DNA from: UBA5158 sp963692955 | GTDB lineage: Bacteria; Pseudomonadota; Gammaproteobacteria; DSM-16500 | DNA length: 64,000 bases | Assembly (NCBI GenBank): GCA_963692955.1 | Contig: OY843587.1 | Location: 1,984,001-2,048,000 of the forward strand | Reading direction: 5' to 3' | Shown here: positions 1 through 9,139 of the stretch, in pieces | How positions within the stretch are numbered: the stretch's first letter is position 1 | Layout: each line of letters begins with the position of its first letter | Translations under genes and position numbers: made by a program | The notes under the pieces: generated by a model | Told to the model about the DNA's origin: nothing | Database searches by the model: none | Seen by the model: only the letters and a program-made list of their open reading frames with translations

Positions 1-1
1 T

Positions 2-769
2 CTATTCGTCATCGAAGATTGTTGCGAAGCGATGGGCGCGTTTTATGACGGCAAACCGGTCGGCAGTTTCGGTGACATCGGCAATTTCAGCTTTTTCTTT
101 TCACATCACATTAGCACGCTGGAAGGCGGCATTTCCGTAACGAATAATTTTGAGTTAACGGAAACGCTGCGTATCTTGCGCGCGCACGGCTGGTCGCGTG
201 AAGCGGATGAGCATAAAAAATATGTCGAAAAATATCCGCATATTGATCCGCGTTTTATTTTTATTAATCAGGGCTACAATTTGCGTCCGACTGAAGTCAA
301 TGCGGCGATGGGCATGCATCAATTGCCTAAGCTAGACGCCTTTATCGACAACCGGCGCGCAACTGCGGCGTTCTTTTTGCAACATTTAGCGCAGTACGAA
401 GAATTTTTCCGTTTCCAACAAGAAACGCCAAAAGGCAAGCACGTGTGGTTCGGCTTCGCGGTCATTTTAAAAGATAACGCGCCGTTCAGTGTGAAAGACA
501 TCACTGCGTTCATCCAAAAAAATAATATCGAAACCCGTCCCATCATCGCCGGCAATATGGCGCGCCACCCTGCTTTTGAAATGTATGAACACCGCATTAG
601 CGGCGACTTAGACGCGGCGGATACCGTCATGCAAAAAGGCTTTGCATTCGCTTGCCATCATGCCGTCGATAAAAACGCGCGTGAGTACATGGCCCACGTT
701 ATCGATACTTTCATGGCGCGGTATACCAAAGGCAAATCCACCAGTAACAAAATCGGGGTAACCGCGTAA
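2..769 (+). CDS. DegT/DnrJ/EryC1-fold PLP sugar dehydratase (His-for-Lys type), 5' end outside window
   Basis: The reading frame is open from base 2 and the start lies upstream of the window. The first visible residues read LFVIEDCCEAMGA, the PLP-contacting region of the DegT/DnrJ/EryC1 family. In FFFSHHISTLEGG the residue aligned to the Schiff-base lysine is His. In characterised relatives (RfbH/E1, CDP-4-keto-6-deoxyglucose 3-dehydrase; ColD, GDP-4-keto-6-deoxymannose 3-dehydratase) this change converts an aminotransferase into a 3-dehydratase that makes 3,6-dideoxy sugars. By contrast, the second DegT protein at 23116-24258 keeps its Lys. Glucose-1-phosphate cytidylyltransferase at 12452 suggests a CDP substrate, so an RfbH-like role is my inference; ColD-like use of a GDP sugar is the alternative. 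The stop overlaps the next start (TAATG), indicating one operon. Confidence 0.85.
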   Translation, partial: LFVIEDCCEAMGAFYDGKPVGSFGDIGNFSFFFSHHISTLEGGISVTNNFELTETLRILRAHGWSREADEHKKYVEKYPHIDPRFIFINQGYNLRPTEVNAAMGMHQLPKLDAFIDNRRATAAFFLQHLAQYEEFFRFQQETPKGKHVWFGFAVILKDNAPFSVKDITAFIQKNNIETRPIIAGNMARHPAFEMYEHRISGDLDAADTVMQKGFAFACHHAVDKNAREYMAHVIDTFMARYTKGKSTSNKIGVTA

Positions 770-1737
770 TGAAGAAAAAAGTTTTAATTTGCGGCGCCAC
801 CGGCTTTATCGGCCGCAACCTTACCGAACAATTAAGCCGCCGCACGGATTTAGACGTGCACGCGGTGCGGTTTCAACGGCCTGAATATGCTTGCTCCAAT
901 GTCACTTGGCACCAAGCTGATTTGCGCCGTCCAGAAGATATCGAGCGCGTCATCCAAGGCGTGGATATTATTATTCAAGCCGCGGCGACGACCTCAGGCT
1001 CTAAAGATATCGTCACCCGTCCTTTCATTCACGTGACCGATAACGCCGTCATGAATTCTTATTTATTCCGCGCGGCGTTCGAACATAAAGTGCAGCATGT
1101 TATCTTTTTTAGTTGCACCGTCATGTATTCGTCTAGCGACGAAGCATTGCGAGAAAGTGATTTTGACGCGAACGAAAATTTGCATCCGCGTTATTTTGGC
1201 GTGGGCAATACCAAACTTTATATTGAAAAAATGTGCCAATTTTACGCCGGCATTTCCGCGACGAAGTTCACCGCCATCCGTCACTCGAATATTTATGGCT
1301 CGCATGACAAATTCGATTTAGAACGCAGCCATGTGTTCGGCGCGACGATCACGAAAGTCATGAACGCGGCGGATAAAGTCGTCGTCTGGGGCACCGGCGA
1401 TGAAGAACGCGATTTACTTTACATCGATGATTTAGTCGCATTTGTCGAAGCCGCGATCGCCAAACAACCGGGCAAATTCGGTTTATACAATTGTGGTTAT
1501 GGCAACGCGATTTCCATTAAAAATTTAGTGCAAACCATCGTGCGCTTATCCGGAAAAAACTTGAAGATCGAGCATGATCTGTCGCAACCGACGATTAAAA
1601 CCAGTTTGTTCCTCGACTGTTCGCTGGCGAAAGAAGAATTGGATTGGGAATCAAACACCAGCTTGGAAACCGGTATCGTAAAAACCATCGCTTGGTGGCA
1701 AGCGAACATCGCGCCGCAGGTCGCAGCAACCGTTTAA
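769..1737 (+). CDS. NAD-dependent epimerase/dehydratase, atypical active site
   Basis: This is an extended SDR of 322 residues. The N-terminal dinucleotide motif is GATGFIGRN (residues 9-17), with an Asp at the end of strand 3 (ADL, 50-52). The usual catalytic YxxxK is altered: Lys149 is present in GVGNTK, but position 145, where Tyr is expected, is Val. The nearest Tyr is 142. A nucleotide-sugar substrate is likely from the neighbours (the dehydratase above and a second epimerase below), probably a deoxy-sugar 4-reductase or epimerase. The exact reaction cannot be read from the sequence. The start codon overlaps the stop of the previous gene. Confidence 0.8.
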   Translation: MKKKVLICGATGFIGRNLTEQLSRRTDLDVHAVRFQRPEYACSNVTWHQADLRRPEDIERVIQGVDIIIQAAATTSGSKDIVTRPFIHVTDNAVMNSYLFRAAFEHKVQHVIFFSCTVMYSSSDEALRESDFDANENLHPRYFGVGNTKLYIEKMCQFYAGISATKFTAIRHSNIYGSHDKFDLERSHVFGATITKVMNAADKVVVWGTGDEERDLLYIDDLVAFVEAAIAKQPGKFGLYNCGYGNAISIKNLVQTIVRLSGKNLKIEHDLSQPTIKTSLFLDCSLAKEELDWESNTSLETGIVKTIAWWQANIAPQVAATV

Positions 1738-1756
1738 TTTAACGAGAGAGATCGGC

Positions 1757-2764
1757 ATGAGTTTTTATAAAAATAAAAAGGTGCTAGTGACCGGCGGCAC
1801 GGGATTGATCGGCCGCCCCCTAGTCGAAATGCTAGTAGGGCTAGGCGCTAGCGTGACGGTAGTGTCGCTCGATGATCCTAGCCGCGCGCCGGTGGGTATC
1901 ACGTTTGTCCGCGCGGATTTACGCGAATTTAGTAATTGCCTGGAAATTTGTAAAGACCAAGAAATCGTGTTTCAACTCGCGGGCGTGAAAGGTTCGCCGG
2001 CGATGACCGCCAAACGTCCGGCGAGCTTTTTCGTGCCGACGATTACCTTCAGCATCAATATGATGGAAGCCGCGCGCCGCGCCGGCGTCGAGCGTTTTCT
2101 CTTTACGAGTTCAGTCGGGGTGTATGCGCCTGCCGAAATTTTTTATGAAGACGACGTTTGGAAAACATTCCCGTCACCCAACGACCGCTTCGCCGGGTGG
2201 GCCAAGCGCATGGGCGAACTGCAAGCGGAAGCTTATAAAATTGAATATAACTGGGATAAAATATCTATCGTGCGTCCGGCCAATGTTTATGGCCCGTATG
2301 ATAATTTCGACGCCGCTAACGCGATGGTGATCCCCTCTTTAATCCGCCGCGCGATGGACGGTGAAAATCCGTTAGTAGCTTGGGGCGATGGCTCGCCGGT
2401 CCGTGATTTCATCCACGCGCATGATGTCGCGGCCGGCATGTTGATGGCGGTGGAAAAAGGCATTAACGAACCAATAAATTTAGGCAGCGGCACCGGCGTC
2501 ACGATTAGAGAAATCGCTGAAATTGTTTGTCAAAACGTACCAAACGGTCCCGTCAAATTAGAATGGGACATCACCAAACCCAAAGGCGACGCCAAACGTT
2601 TAATGGCTATGACGCGCGCCGCGAGCTATGGATTTAAACCAACGATTAGCATTGCCGACGGAATTAAACAAACGATTCAGTGGTTCACGGAAAATCAACA
2701 CGACAATTTGAACCGCTACAATGCGTTCACCGAAAAAGTCAATTTACCGGAAGCGTCAAACTAA
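1757..2764 (+). CDS. NAD-dependent epimerase/dehydratase, second atypical family member
   Basis: This is a 335-residue extended SDR. GGTGLIGRP near residue 13 is the NAD-binding loop, SSVGVY carries the catalytic Ser, and RPANVYGPYDNF is the substrate-binding strand resembling GDP-fucose synthase. Aligned by eye to that family, the YAIAK signature reads AGWAK, so the catalytic Tyr is Ala while the Lys remains. The AGGA-poor upstream sequence contains GAGAGA about 10 bases before the ATG. It follows the first epimerase by 19 bases and shares a TAATG junction with the next SDR. The product probably acts in the same deoxy-sugar pathway; specificity is unknown. Confidence 0.8.
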   Translation: MSFYKNKKVLVTGGTGLIGRPLVEMLVGLGASVTVVSLDDPSRAPVGITFVRADLREFSNCLEICKDQEIVFQLAGVKGSPAMTAKRPASFFVPTITFSINMMEAARRAGVERFLFTSSVGVYAPAEIFYEDDVWKTFPSPNDRFAGWAKRMGELQAEAYKIEYNWDKISIVRPANVYGPYDNFDAANAMVIPSLIRRAMDGENPLVAWGDGSPVRDFIHAHDVAAGMLMAVEKGINEPINLGSGTGVTIREIAEIVCQNVPNGPVKLEWDITKPKGDAKRLMAMTRAASYGFKPTISIADGIKQTIQWFTENQHDNLNRYNAFTEKVNLPEASN

Positions 2765-3495
2765 TGAAAAAAATCGCTTTGATCACCGGCGGCAGCCGCG
2801 GCATCGGCGCCGCCACCGCGCTTGCTTTAGCGGCAAATGGTTACGCCGTTTGCATTAATTACAATAACGGGAAAACACCAGCGCAAGCGTTAGTCGACAC
2901 GATTAAAAAAAATAACGGCGACGCGATCGCCGTGCAAGCGGATATGGCTTCTGAAACAGCGATAATGAAGTTGTTCGCGACGGTTGATAAAGAGTTAGGT
3001 CCAATCAGCGCCCTAGTCAATAATGCCGGCACGAACGGCGGCGTTTGTGCGGTTGAAAATATTACGGCCGCGACCTTAGAATCCGTGTTCGCCACCAATG
3101 TGTATGGGACTTTTTATGCGTCGCGCGAAGCGGTGAAGCGCATGAAAGAAAATGGCGGCGGCAGTATCGTCAACGTGACGTCGGAAGCCGCGAAATTCGG
3201 CGGCACGCAATTAGCGCATTACGCGGCGTCCAAAGCGGCAGTGAATACGTTCACGATAGGTTTCGCGCGCGAAGTGGCGGCCGACAATATCCGCGTCAAC
3301 GCGGTCAGCCCGGGCGTGATCGATACCGACATACACGCGGGTTCAACGCCGGAACGCATAGAAAATTTAATTAAAAGCTTACCGATGAAAAGAATGGGGA
3401 AAGCCAGTGAAGTCGCGGATTTAATCTATTGGTTATTATCAGATGCGGCGTCTTACCTCAGCGGCTCTATTATTCCAATTACGGGTTCACGCTAA
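2764..3495 (+). CDS. short-chain dehydrogenase/reductase (FabG-like)
   Basis: This is a 244-residue classical SDR with TGGSRGIGAATA (TGxxxGxG) at residues 8-19, NNAG in the middle, a catalytic Ser in VTSEAAKFGG and YAASK as the YxxxK motif. I chose the ATG at 2764 because it overlaps the preceding stop and gives the standard SDR N-terminus; the upstream extension to 2680 lies inside the previous gene in another frame. It probably reduces a keto group on a nucleotide sugar or lipid intermediate. Fatty-acid synthesis is less likely in this context, because no other fab genes are nearby. Confidence 0.85.
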   Translation: MKKIALITGGSRGIGAATALALAANGYAVCINYNNGKTPAQALVDTIKKNNGDAIAVQADMASETAIMKLFATVDKELGPISALVNNAGTNGGVCAVENITAATLESVFATNVYGTFYASREAVKRMKENGGGSIVNVTSEAAKFGGTQLAHYAASKAAVNTFTIGFAREVAADNIRVNAVSPGVIDTDIHAGSTPERIENLIKSLPMKRMGKASEVADLIYWLLSDAASYLSGSIIPITGSR

Positions 3496-3520
3496 CTCGA
3501 AAGCCTAGGAGACTCATGCT

Positions 3521-4243
3521 ATGACAGAAACGCAAACCAAATCTCGCAGCTTCTTCGACGCACCCGAAGAAACGTTGAAGTTTTACCACGAAACGGGCTA
3601 TCACATCGAAGAAAATATCTTTAGCGACGCGGAATGCGCGGCCTTGATCGAAGCGTCCAAAGACTTAGACAGCGCGAAAGAAGGCACATACCGTCCGCAA
3701 ATGATGCCGCACCGCCATAACGATATTTATTTAGCAGCGATGCGCAAACCAACCTTAGTGACTATATTAAATAAATTAGTCGACGGACAAGCGGTAGGCT
3801 TGCAAACGGAATTCTTTTACGCCCGGCCGAGCGTGCGGGGCTTTTCGCTGCATCAAGATAATTTTTTCGTGCAAGCGCCGAGGGGCGCGTTTGCCTCCGC
3901 TTGGATCGCACTCACGGATACCTACCCCGAAAAAGGCGGCTTAATCGTTTATCCAGGTTCACACAAAGAAGGCCAATTGCCGATTAGAAAATTAAATTTA
4001 GATAAAGACGCCGGTCAAGACCCGAATGCGAATAATGAAGAAACCATCGTGCCACCGCAATATAAAAGAATGGATGTCAGCGTCCCCAAAGGAGCCGCTA
4101 TTTTTATTCACGGTCATCTAGTGCATGGCTCAAACGCAAACCGCACCACGGAATGGCGTTATGTGTTATTGAATACCTATTTGCGCAAAGGCGAATATTT
4201 CCGGCCGGGTAATTACGCGCAGCGCGAGGCGGTAGAATTATGA
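3521..4243 (+). CDS. phytanoyl-CoA dioxygenase (PhyH) family protein
   Basis: This 240-residue protein has the Fe(II)/2-oxoglutarate facial triad of PhyH enzymes. H111 and D113 lie in SLHQDNFF and the distal His is H202 in HLVHGSNANRT. R213 is a candidate for 2-oxoglutarate binding. A SHKEG turn follows the second core strand. A good ribosome site (AGGAG) lies 9 bases before the ATG. The family hydroxylates lipids, amino acids and small molecules. Placed among sugar genes, it may hydroxylate a sugar or a sugar-attached acyl group (inference). Its last four bases overlap the next gene (ATGA), another PhyH-like protein, so the two are translationally coupled. Confidence 0.85.
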   Translation: MTETQTKSRSFFDAPEETLKFYHETGYHIEENIFSDAECAALIEASKDLDSAKEGTYRPQMMPHRHNDIYLAAMRKPTLVTILNKLVDGQAVGLQTEFFYARPSVRGFSLHQDNFFVQAPRGAFASAWIALTDTYPEKGGLIVYPGSHKEGQLPIRKLNLDKDAGQDPNANNEETIVPPQYKRMDVSVPKGAAIFIHGHLVHGSNANRTTEWRYVLLNTYLRKGEYFRPGNYAQREAVEL

Positions 4244-5124
4244 GCGCGACCTCGGAATTAAAAGAGCGCGTCAATTTAAACGATCTCTCTAGCGCGGCAA
4301 GAAAGGCGCTGATGAAAAACGCTTTCAGCCGCGTCAGTTATTTTCAGACGTTATTTAACAGCGACCGCGTTGAGCTTAACTGTGAAACACATGCGCGCGC
4401 CTGCCGTGGTGAAATCGACCGTATCTTGTTAGAAAAAAACTTGATTAACGAAACTGTACCGCTGGAAGCTTTGCATGCGCAATTATCCGCGGAAATGAAT
4501 ACCTATAATTTCGACGATGGCATCAATAAAATTAGCACGTATTTTTATGACACTGATGATCAATTCCAAGCGGTTTATTATAATTTTATCCGGCATATTC
4601 GTGAAAATTATGTTAAAGAACCCTTCTGGTTTCAACTGACCCCGACGATACGCATCCATTCCCCCCATGGCAAAAACAATAACCACTATCCGCGCTATCA
4701 CAGCGATATCGGTTATGGTCACCCACCGGAAGAATTCAATTTGTGGCTGCCGTTGACTGAAGTGTTAAGCGGACACGGTTTTACGATAATCCCCGTAGCG
4801 GACTCAGCCGCGTTACTCCAAAGTTACGACTACGATTTCCCAGCCATGATTCAAGCGGCGATTCACGATCCAGCGTTTAGTCAACGCTGCGCTGACTTGG
4901 CACTGCCGGTCACGACCCGCTTTGGCGACGTGCTGGCGTTTGACTCGCGCAGCATACACAGTGGTCAACCGATGACGGCGCATTCACGTGCCTCCATGGA
5001 TATTAGAATATTACCGCTGTCGCAATATGAAAAAATGGATATTGAGTATCAAGGTTCCGGCCGCCGCAGAATTTTATTCACACCCGGACATTGCTACCAC
5101 ATTAAAAACTCCGATCAAATTTAA
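4240..5124 (+). CDS. PhyH-like 2-oxoglutarate/Fe(II) dioxygenase
   Basis: This 294-residue protein is distant from its upstream neighbour but has the same fold signature. H154 and D156 lie in RYHSDIGYG, and a distal His lies in DSRSIHSGQPM, followed by an Arg-rich strand (SRASMDIRILP). The alpha-helical N-terminal 90 residues are longer than in typical PhyH proteins. It overlaps the preceding PhyH gene by 4 bases. Two consecutive oxygenases could act in sequence on one substrate or form a heteromer; this is inference. The substrate is unknown. Confidence 0.72.
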   Translation: MSATSELKERVNLNDLSSAARKALMKNAFSRVSYFQTLFNSDRVELNCETHARACRGEIDRILLEKNLINETVPLEALHAQLSAEMNTYNFDDGINKISTYFYDTDDQFQAVYYNFIRHIRENYVKEPFWFQLTPTIRIHSPHGKNNNHYPRYHSDIGYGHPPEEFNLWLPLTEVLSGHGFTIIPVADSAALLQSYDYDFPAMIQAAIHDPAFSQRCADLALPVTTRFGDVLAFDSRSIHSGQPMTAHSRASMDIRILPLSQYEKMDIEYQGSGRRRILFTPGHCYHIKNSDQI

Positions 5125-5137
5125 AAGGAATGCATGA

Positions 5138-5974
5138 ATGAGTAGTCAACCCATCTTAAATTTTATTTCCGGTAAAAAACCTATTTTTAACATCGACTAT
5201 GCCATTCTCAGCGCGCCTGTGAGACATGTTTTTATGATGTCATCGGTATGGCATTTAACGAAAGGCAAACCGCGCGCGGATTTCCAAATTTTAGAAATCG
5301 GTTCTTGGGTAGGCGCTTCCGCCCTCTCCTTTGCGCAAGGCTTAGAAATTCATAATAATAATCAAGGCACCCTTACTTGCGTTGACGCTTGGAAGCCTTT
5401 TTTCAACCGTGACACGCATAACGATGATGTTTACGTCAAAATGGAACAGGCGCTAAGTTCAGAAGCGGCTTATCAATTATTTACCCACAACATTAACACG
5501 CTGCCTAAGAGTATCACTTGCCAACATCTGCGCGGTCAAACCGATGCTATTTTACCGCTGTTGCGTGAGTCAGCGTTTGATATCGTGTTCATCGACGCCG
5601 ATCATGCTTACACGCCAGTGCTGCGCGATATTAAAAATTCATTAAGTTTGGTCAAAGACGGCGGCATCATTTGCGGTGATGATTTAAATTTACAATTGCA
5701 TCAAGTCGATAAAGACAACACCGTGACGAACGCGGAAGCGGATTTTATCAAAGACGTTAAGTCTAACCGTAATTATCATCCGGGCGTGACATTAGCCGTG
5801 GCGGAAGTGTTCGGTGAAGTATCGGTATGGGGCGGCTTCTGGGCCATGCAAAAACAAGGGCAGACGTGGAAAAAAATATCTTTTAAAGATATGCCGGTGC
5901 ATTACCCGAAGCATTTTCCGGAAAGCGCACTGAAGAAAGCGCAAGATCATTTGAATGATATTGTTATTACTTGA
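5138..5974 (+). CDS. class I SAM-dependent methyltransferase
   Basis: This 278-residue protein has the SAM-binding glycine loop ILEIGSWVGAS at residues 51-61 and a FIDADHAYTPVL motif typical of Methyltransf_24/CmcI-like O-methyltransferases, where the acidic residues help bind metal or SAM. An AAGGA site sits 8 bases before the ATG. It closes the GC-richer gene run; the AT-rich segment begins right after it. It likely methylates a sugar hydroxyl of the glycan. The acceptor cannot be told. Confidence 0.8.
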   Translation: MSSQPILNFISGKKPIFNIDYAILSAPVRHVFMMSSVWHLTKGKPRADFQILEIGSWVGASALSFAQGLEIHNNNQGTLTCVDAWKPFFNRDTHNDDVYVKMEQALSSEAAYQLFTHNINTLPKSITCQHLRGQTDAILPLLRESAFDIVFIDADHAYTPVLRDIKNSLSLVKDGGIICGDDLNLQLHQVDKDNTVTNAEADFIKDVKSNRNYHPGVTLAVAEVFGEVSVWGGFWAMQKQGQTWKKISFKDMPVHYPKHFPESALKKAQDHLNDIVIT

Positions 5975-6008
5975 TACGCGGCTGACTTTATTAACTTGAG
6001 ATGACCAC

Positions 6009-8195
6009 ATGAATAATAGATTTTTTTTCCTCACTACCTACGATAGTTTATCTGGAACTATATTGTCATCTATCTTGAATCAGCACCCAGATATTCACTG
6101 CAACACGTCTTATCCAGATCCTTTCCTAGCGTTTAACGAGACTAAAGAGTTAGATGACAGCAATACGCCGATTGAAACTTTTATTGATTTGAATACATCA
6201 ACGACAAAAAGTTTTTCAGGCAATACTCAACAGTATTCTACGTTTGAATTGCAAAACAAATCTTTGCTGCAGAAAACGAAACAACCGTTTAACGCAGCCA
6301 ATATAGTATTAGCACCAGTGCTACGCATACAATTTCTCTTATATACCTGGAGGAAAGCTAGCCTTACCGATGAACATACTCTTAATTTCATTGAACAGGC
6401 ATTAGCGGAAATACAATATCATCCTTTGATAAATTATTATCAATTCAAATTTTTTTATGATCTGGTTAGCAAAGAAATTTTATCGATGAAACTTAATTTA
6501 TCCACGCAAGATAAATTATTTGCCTTGGCTTTGGCGCGTATTCTCGCTCAAGATAGCGCCGATTTACCCGTACCTAGAAAGAAGTATTCCTTCGAAAAAT
6601 TATTAGAAAGTAAAGATGAAATTATAGATTTACTAAAATTTATCACCAATAACAAAATAACGATAACTCCCGAGTTCGCTGACAGTATTGAAGCATTACA
6701 AAAAAAACAAAACCAATATTTATCAAACTGCCAATTTTTACAATTGGATTTTGAACAATTGAATATGATTGATAAATTCGTTCATCAAAAATTGAAAACG
6801 ATATATTACCCCCACATGACGCATCCATTGGCGTATTTTTATTCTGAATTAAATTATACTTTTTCCAAAGCCACTGAAAACAAAATTCATTACAGCAAAA
6901 TCATCTCCATTCAATTAAATTCGAATAGACCAGCTCAGATAGTCGCTTATTTTGATAACGTCGAAGAAACTACTGATAACCCTTCTGAAGTGGAAGTGTT
7001 AGTCAATATCGATATCGGCGATCGCGCTATGAAAACCGTTTTAGAAGCTGAGATTCCAAAAAGAAAATTTACCATCAAATATATTGAAACAAAACGACCA
7101 GCGTCTTTTTGCGACTTATGGAAGCCTATAAACAGTTTATTAGAAATTACCGATCCGCACAGTTATTTCCTAGTTAACATTAGCGATGAAATGTTATTTG
7201 ATACTAAAGGCTGGGATACCATACTCAAAAAATATATTGGCTTTTTCCCAGACCATATCTTCAGACTGCGCGCTTCGCGCAATAAATTTCGCAATTATTT
7301 CGACCGCTGGGAATGCAGCTTCGCGCAAGACGCCATACCTATCACTACTAAAAAATGGATTGATATTGGCGGTGACTGGAACCCCTGCTTCGGCCCTGAC
7401 AGCTACCAGCAATTGATCGCATTCTATCTCGCGAAGGAAGGTCATTTTTCTAATAATCAATACTTACGTGAATTACCGTTAACTGAAATAAAATTCGCTG
7501 GTGATATTCCCGCGTTAGGTATTGATCCTGAAAAATCATGGCGGCATAACAGAGACCATATTGTAGCAATGCAGATTTGTCAGTCGCCAAAAATGCAATT
7601 AGAAGCGCGTCGAAGAGCAATATTGCTAAAAGCCAATATTATCGCTGAAGGGAAGCAACTAAAAAACTATTTTATTAAAGATAACAAACAAAAAAAGATA
7701 TTATCCTTACACAAAGGTGATACACAGGAAATCATAAAACAGTTTGATTATAGTGTGAATAGCCTCGCCATCTTTTTAACTAATCAGTGGCGAAAATTGG
7801 CGTTTTTCAGTCATTTCGGCGATGGCAGAGCTTTTAGGAAAAATATTTTTCGCAGTTACTTACAATATTTAAAAGCCCGACATTATTCGGTTAGACTCTT
7901 TATTCATAAGCTCAGCGACCTGCGAATAAGCGTTAGAGTCATACGCTCATTAAGAATGATTTTGAAACCAAAAAATTATCTTCCCCGTAACGTTCTTAAA
8001 ATCAGACGCATAATTAAAGATTTTCGCTCTAATCATGGCTTGGTGCAAGAAAACCAGCGCTTGAGAGAATTATATAAAATTGTTTGTATACAAAACCAAA
8101 AATTAACAAATAAAAATATTGAAGATTATTTTATGCATAATGAAAAAATGACTTTTGTTAAAGAGCCGCTTAAGCAAAAACAGACAGAATCATGA
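6009..8195 (+). CDS. large putative glycosyltransferase with sulfotransferase-like N-terminus
   Basis: This 728-residue protein has no single clear family. The first 40 residues (FFFLTTYDSLSGTILSSIL, then NQHPDI) resemble the phosphate-binding P-loop start of sulfotransferases (SGTTLL type). Residues about 300-500 look like a GT-A glycosyltransferase fold: a nucleotide-binding beta-alpha start, VNISDEM in the place of a DXD-like acidic motif, and a GGDWNPCFGPDSYQ segment. The last 150 residues are strongly basic and helical. It begins the AT-rich stretch and its stop overlaps the next GT2 gene by 4 bases. A fusion of a degenerate sulfotransferase domain and a glycosyltransferase is my reading; a single novel transferase is possible. 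Confidence 0.6.
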   Translation: MNNRFFFLTTYDSLSGTILSSILNQHPDIHCNTSYPDPFLAFNETKELDDSNTPIETFIDLNTSTTKSFSGNTQQYSTFELQNKSLLQKTKQPFNAANIVLAPVLRIQFLLYTWRKASLTDEHTLNFIEQALAEIQYHPLINYYQFKFFYDLVSKEILSMKLNLSTQDKLFALALARILAQDSADLPVPRKKYSFEKLLESKDEIIDLLKFITNNKITITPEFADSIEALQKKQNQYLSNCQFLQLDFEQLNMIDKFVHQKLKTIYYPHMTHPLAYFYSELNYTFSKATENKIHYSKIISIQLNSNRPAQIVAYFDNVEETTDNPSEVEVLVNIDIGDRAMKTVLEAEIPKRKFTIKYIETKRPASFCDLWKPINSLLEITDPHSYFLVNISDEMLFDTKGWDTILKKYIGFFPDHIFRLRASRNKFRNYFDRWECSFAQDAIPITTKKWIDIGGDWNPCFGPDSYQQLIAFYLAKEGHFSNNQYLRELPLTEIKFAGDIPALGIDPEKSWRHNRDHIVAMQICQSPKMQLEARRRAILLKANIIAEGKQLKNYFIKDNKQKKILSLHKGDTQEIIKQFDYSVNSLAIFLTNQWRKLAFFSHFGDGRAFRKNIFRSYLQYLKARHYSVRLFIHKLSDLRISVRVIRSLRMILKPKNYLPRNVLKIRRIIKDFRSNHGLVQENQRLRELYKIVCIQNQKLTNKNIEDYFMHNEKMTFVKEPLKQKQTES

Positions 8196-9139
8196 CAAAT
8201 CATAGTTTACCAAAGATAAGCATCATTATTGGCGTTCTTAACATGCAGCGCTATCTTGGCTTAGCGCTTGATAGTGTCGTACATCAAAATTATCCTAACC
8301 TTGAATTGATAGTGATGGATGGCGGCTCGACCGATGGTACCTTAGATGTTATCAAAGATTACGCTCAACACATTACTTATTGGACTAGCGGTAAAGATAA
8401 AGGTCATAGTGACGCCTGCAATAAAGCTATAGATATCGCCACAGGTGATTATATCGGTTTATTGAACGCAGATGACATTCTAGGTGAAGGTCTTTTGCAT
8501 AATATCGCCGCCGTCTATTTCAAAAATCAAGCGGCGAAAGTAATTACTTGCGGTGTGCGCATTATTGAAAAAAACATCGAACATCGCGCCCAGATCACGC
8601 AAGAAATAACTAACCCAGAAAAACTACAACTCAACTTACGCAATATGTTATTCGAATTACCCGTCATCAACGCGCGATTTTTTCATAAAGATGTTTTTGC
8701 CAAGTTTGGAAAGTTTCAACCTACGCATGCGGATGGAAGTTACAATTTATCGAATGATAGAGATTTTTTAATAAGGTTGACCTTGGCGCGAGTACAATCG
8801 GAAATTATAGCTAAACCACTTTATTTTTACTTATCGCATCAAGAATCTCTGACCTTTGGCAATAAAAATAGAATTAAAAGCCGTAAAGAACATTTGCAAC
8901 TCGCGGAAAAGTTTTTAAAACAATCCGCGCTACAAGCAGAGCAGAGAAAATTATTCCGCTCTTGGCAAGTAAATGAATCCGTCTATTTATGTTTGATTTA
9001 TTTGTTGGAAGGTAAAATCAAAGACGCTTTTATCACCATGCGCTATGGCTTTGCCAACGGCGGCTTAAACTGGCTGCGAAAATTGTTAGCCGTGACTGCC
9101 AACAGTATTCAAAAAAAATTATCACTTAAAACTGGCTGA
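8192..9139 (+). CDS. glycosyltransferase family 2
   Basis: This 315-residue GT-A enzyme opens with ISIIIGVLNMQRYLGLAL. It then has IVMDGGSTDGT (the nucleotide-binding DGxSxDGT motif) and GLLNADD, which supplies the metal-binding DXD-like acidic pair. It should transfer a sugar from a nucleotide donor to the growing glycan on the cytoplasmic side of the membrane. The start overlaps the upstream stop by 4 bases and the end overlaps rfbA by one (TGATG), so the three genes are coupled. Confidence 0.88.
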   Translation: MTNHSLPKISIIIGVLNMQRYLGLALDSVVHQNYPNLELIVMDGGSTDGTLDVIKDYAQHITYWTSGKDKGHSDACNKAIDIATGDYIGLLNADDILGEGLLHNIAAVYFKNQAAKVITCGVRIIEKNIEHRAQITQEITNPEKLQLNLRNMLFELPVINARFFHKDVFAKFGKFQPTHADGSYNLSNDRDFLIRLTLARVQSEIIAKPLYFYLSHQESLTFGNKNRIKSRKEHLQLAEKFLKQSALQAEQRKLFRSWQVNESVYLCLIYLLEGKIKDAFITMRYGFANGGLNWLRKLLAVTANSIQKKLSLKTG

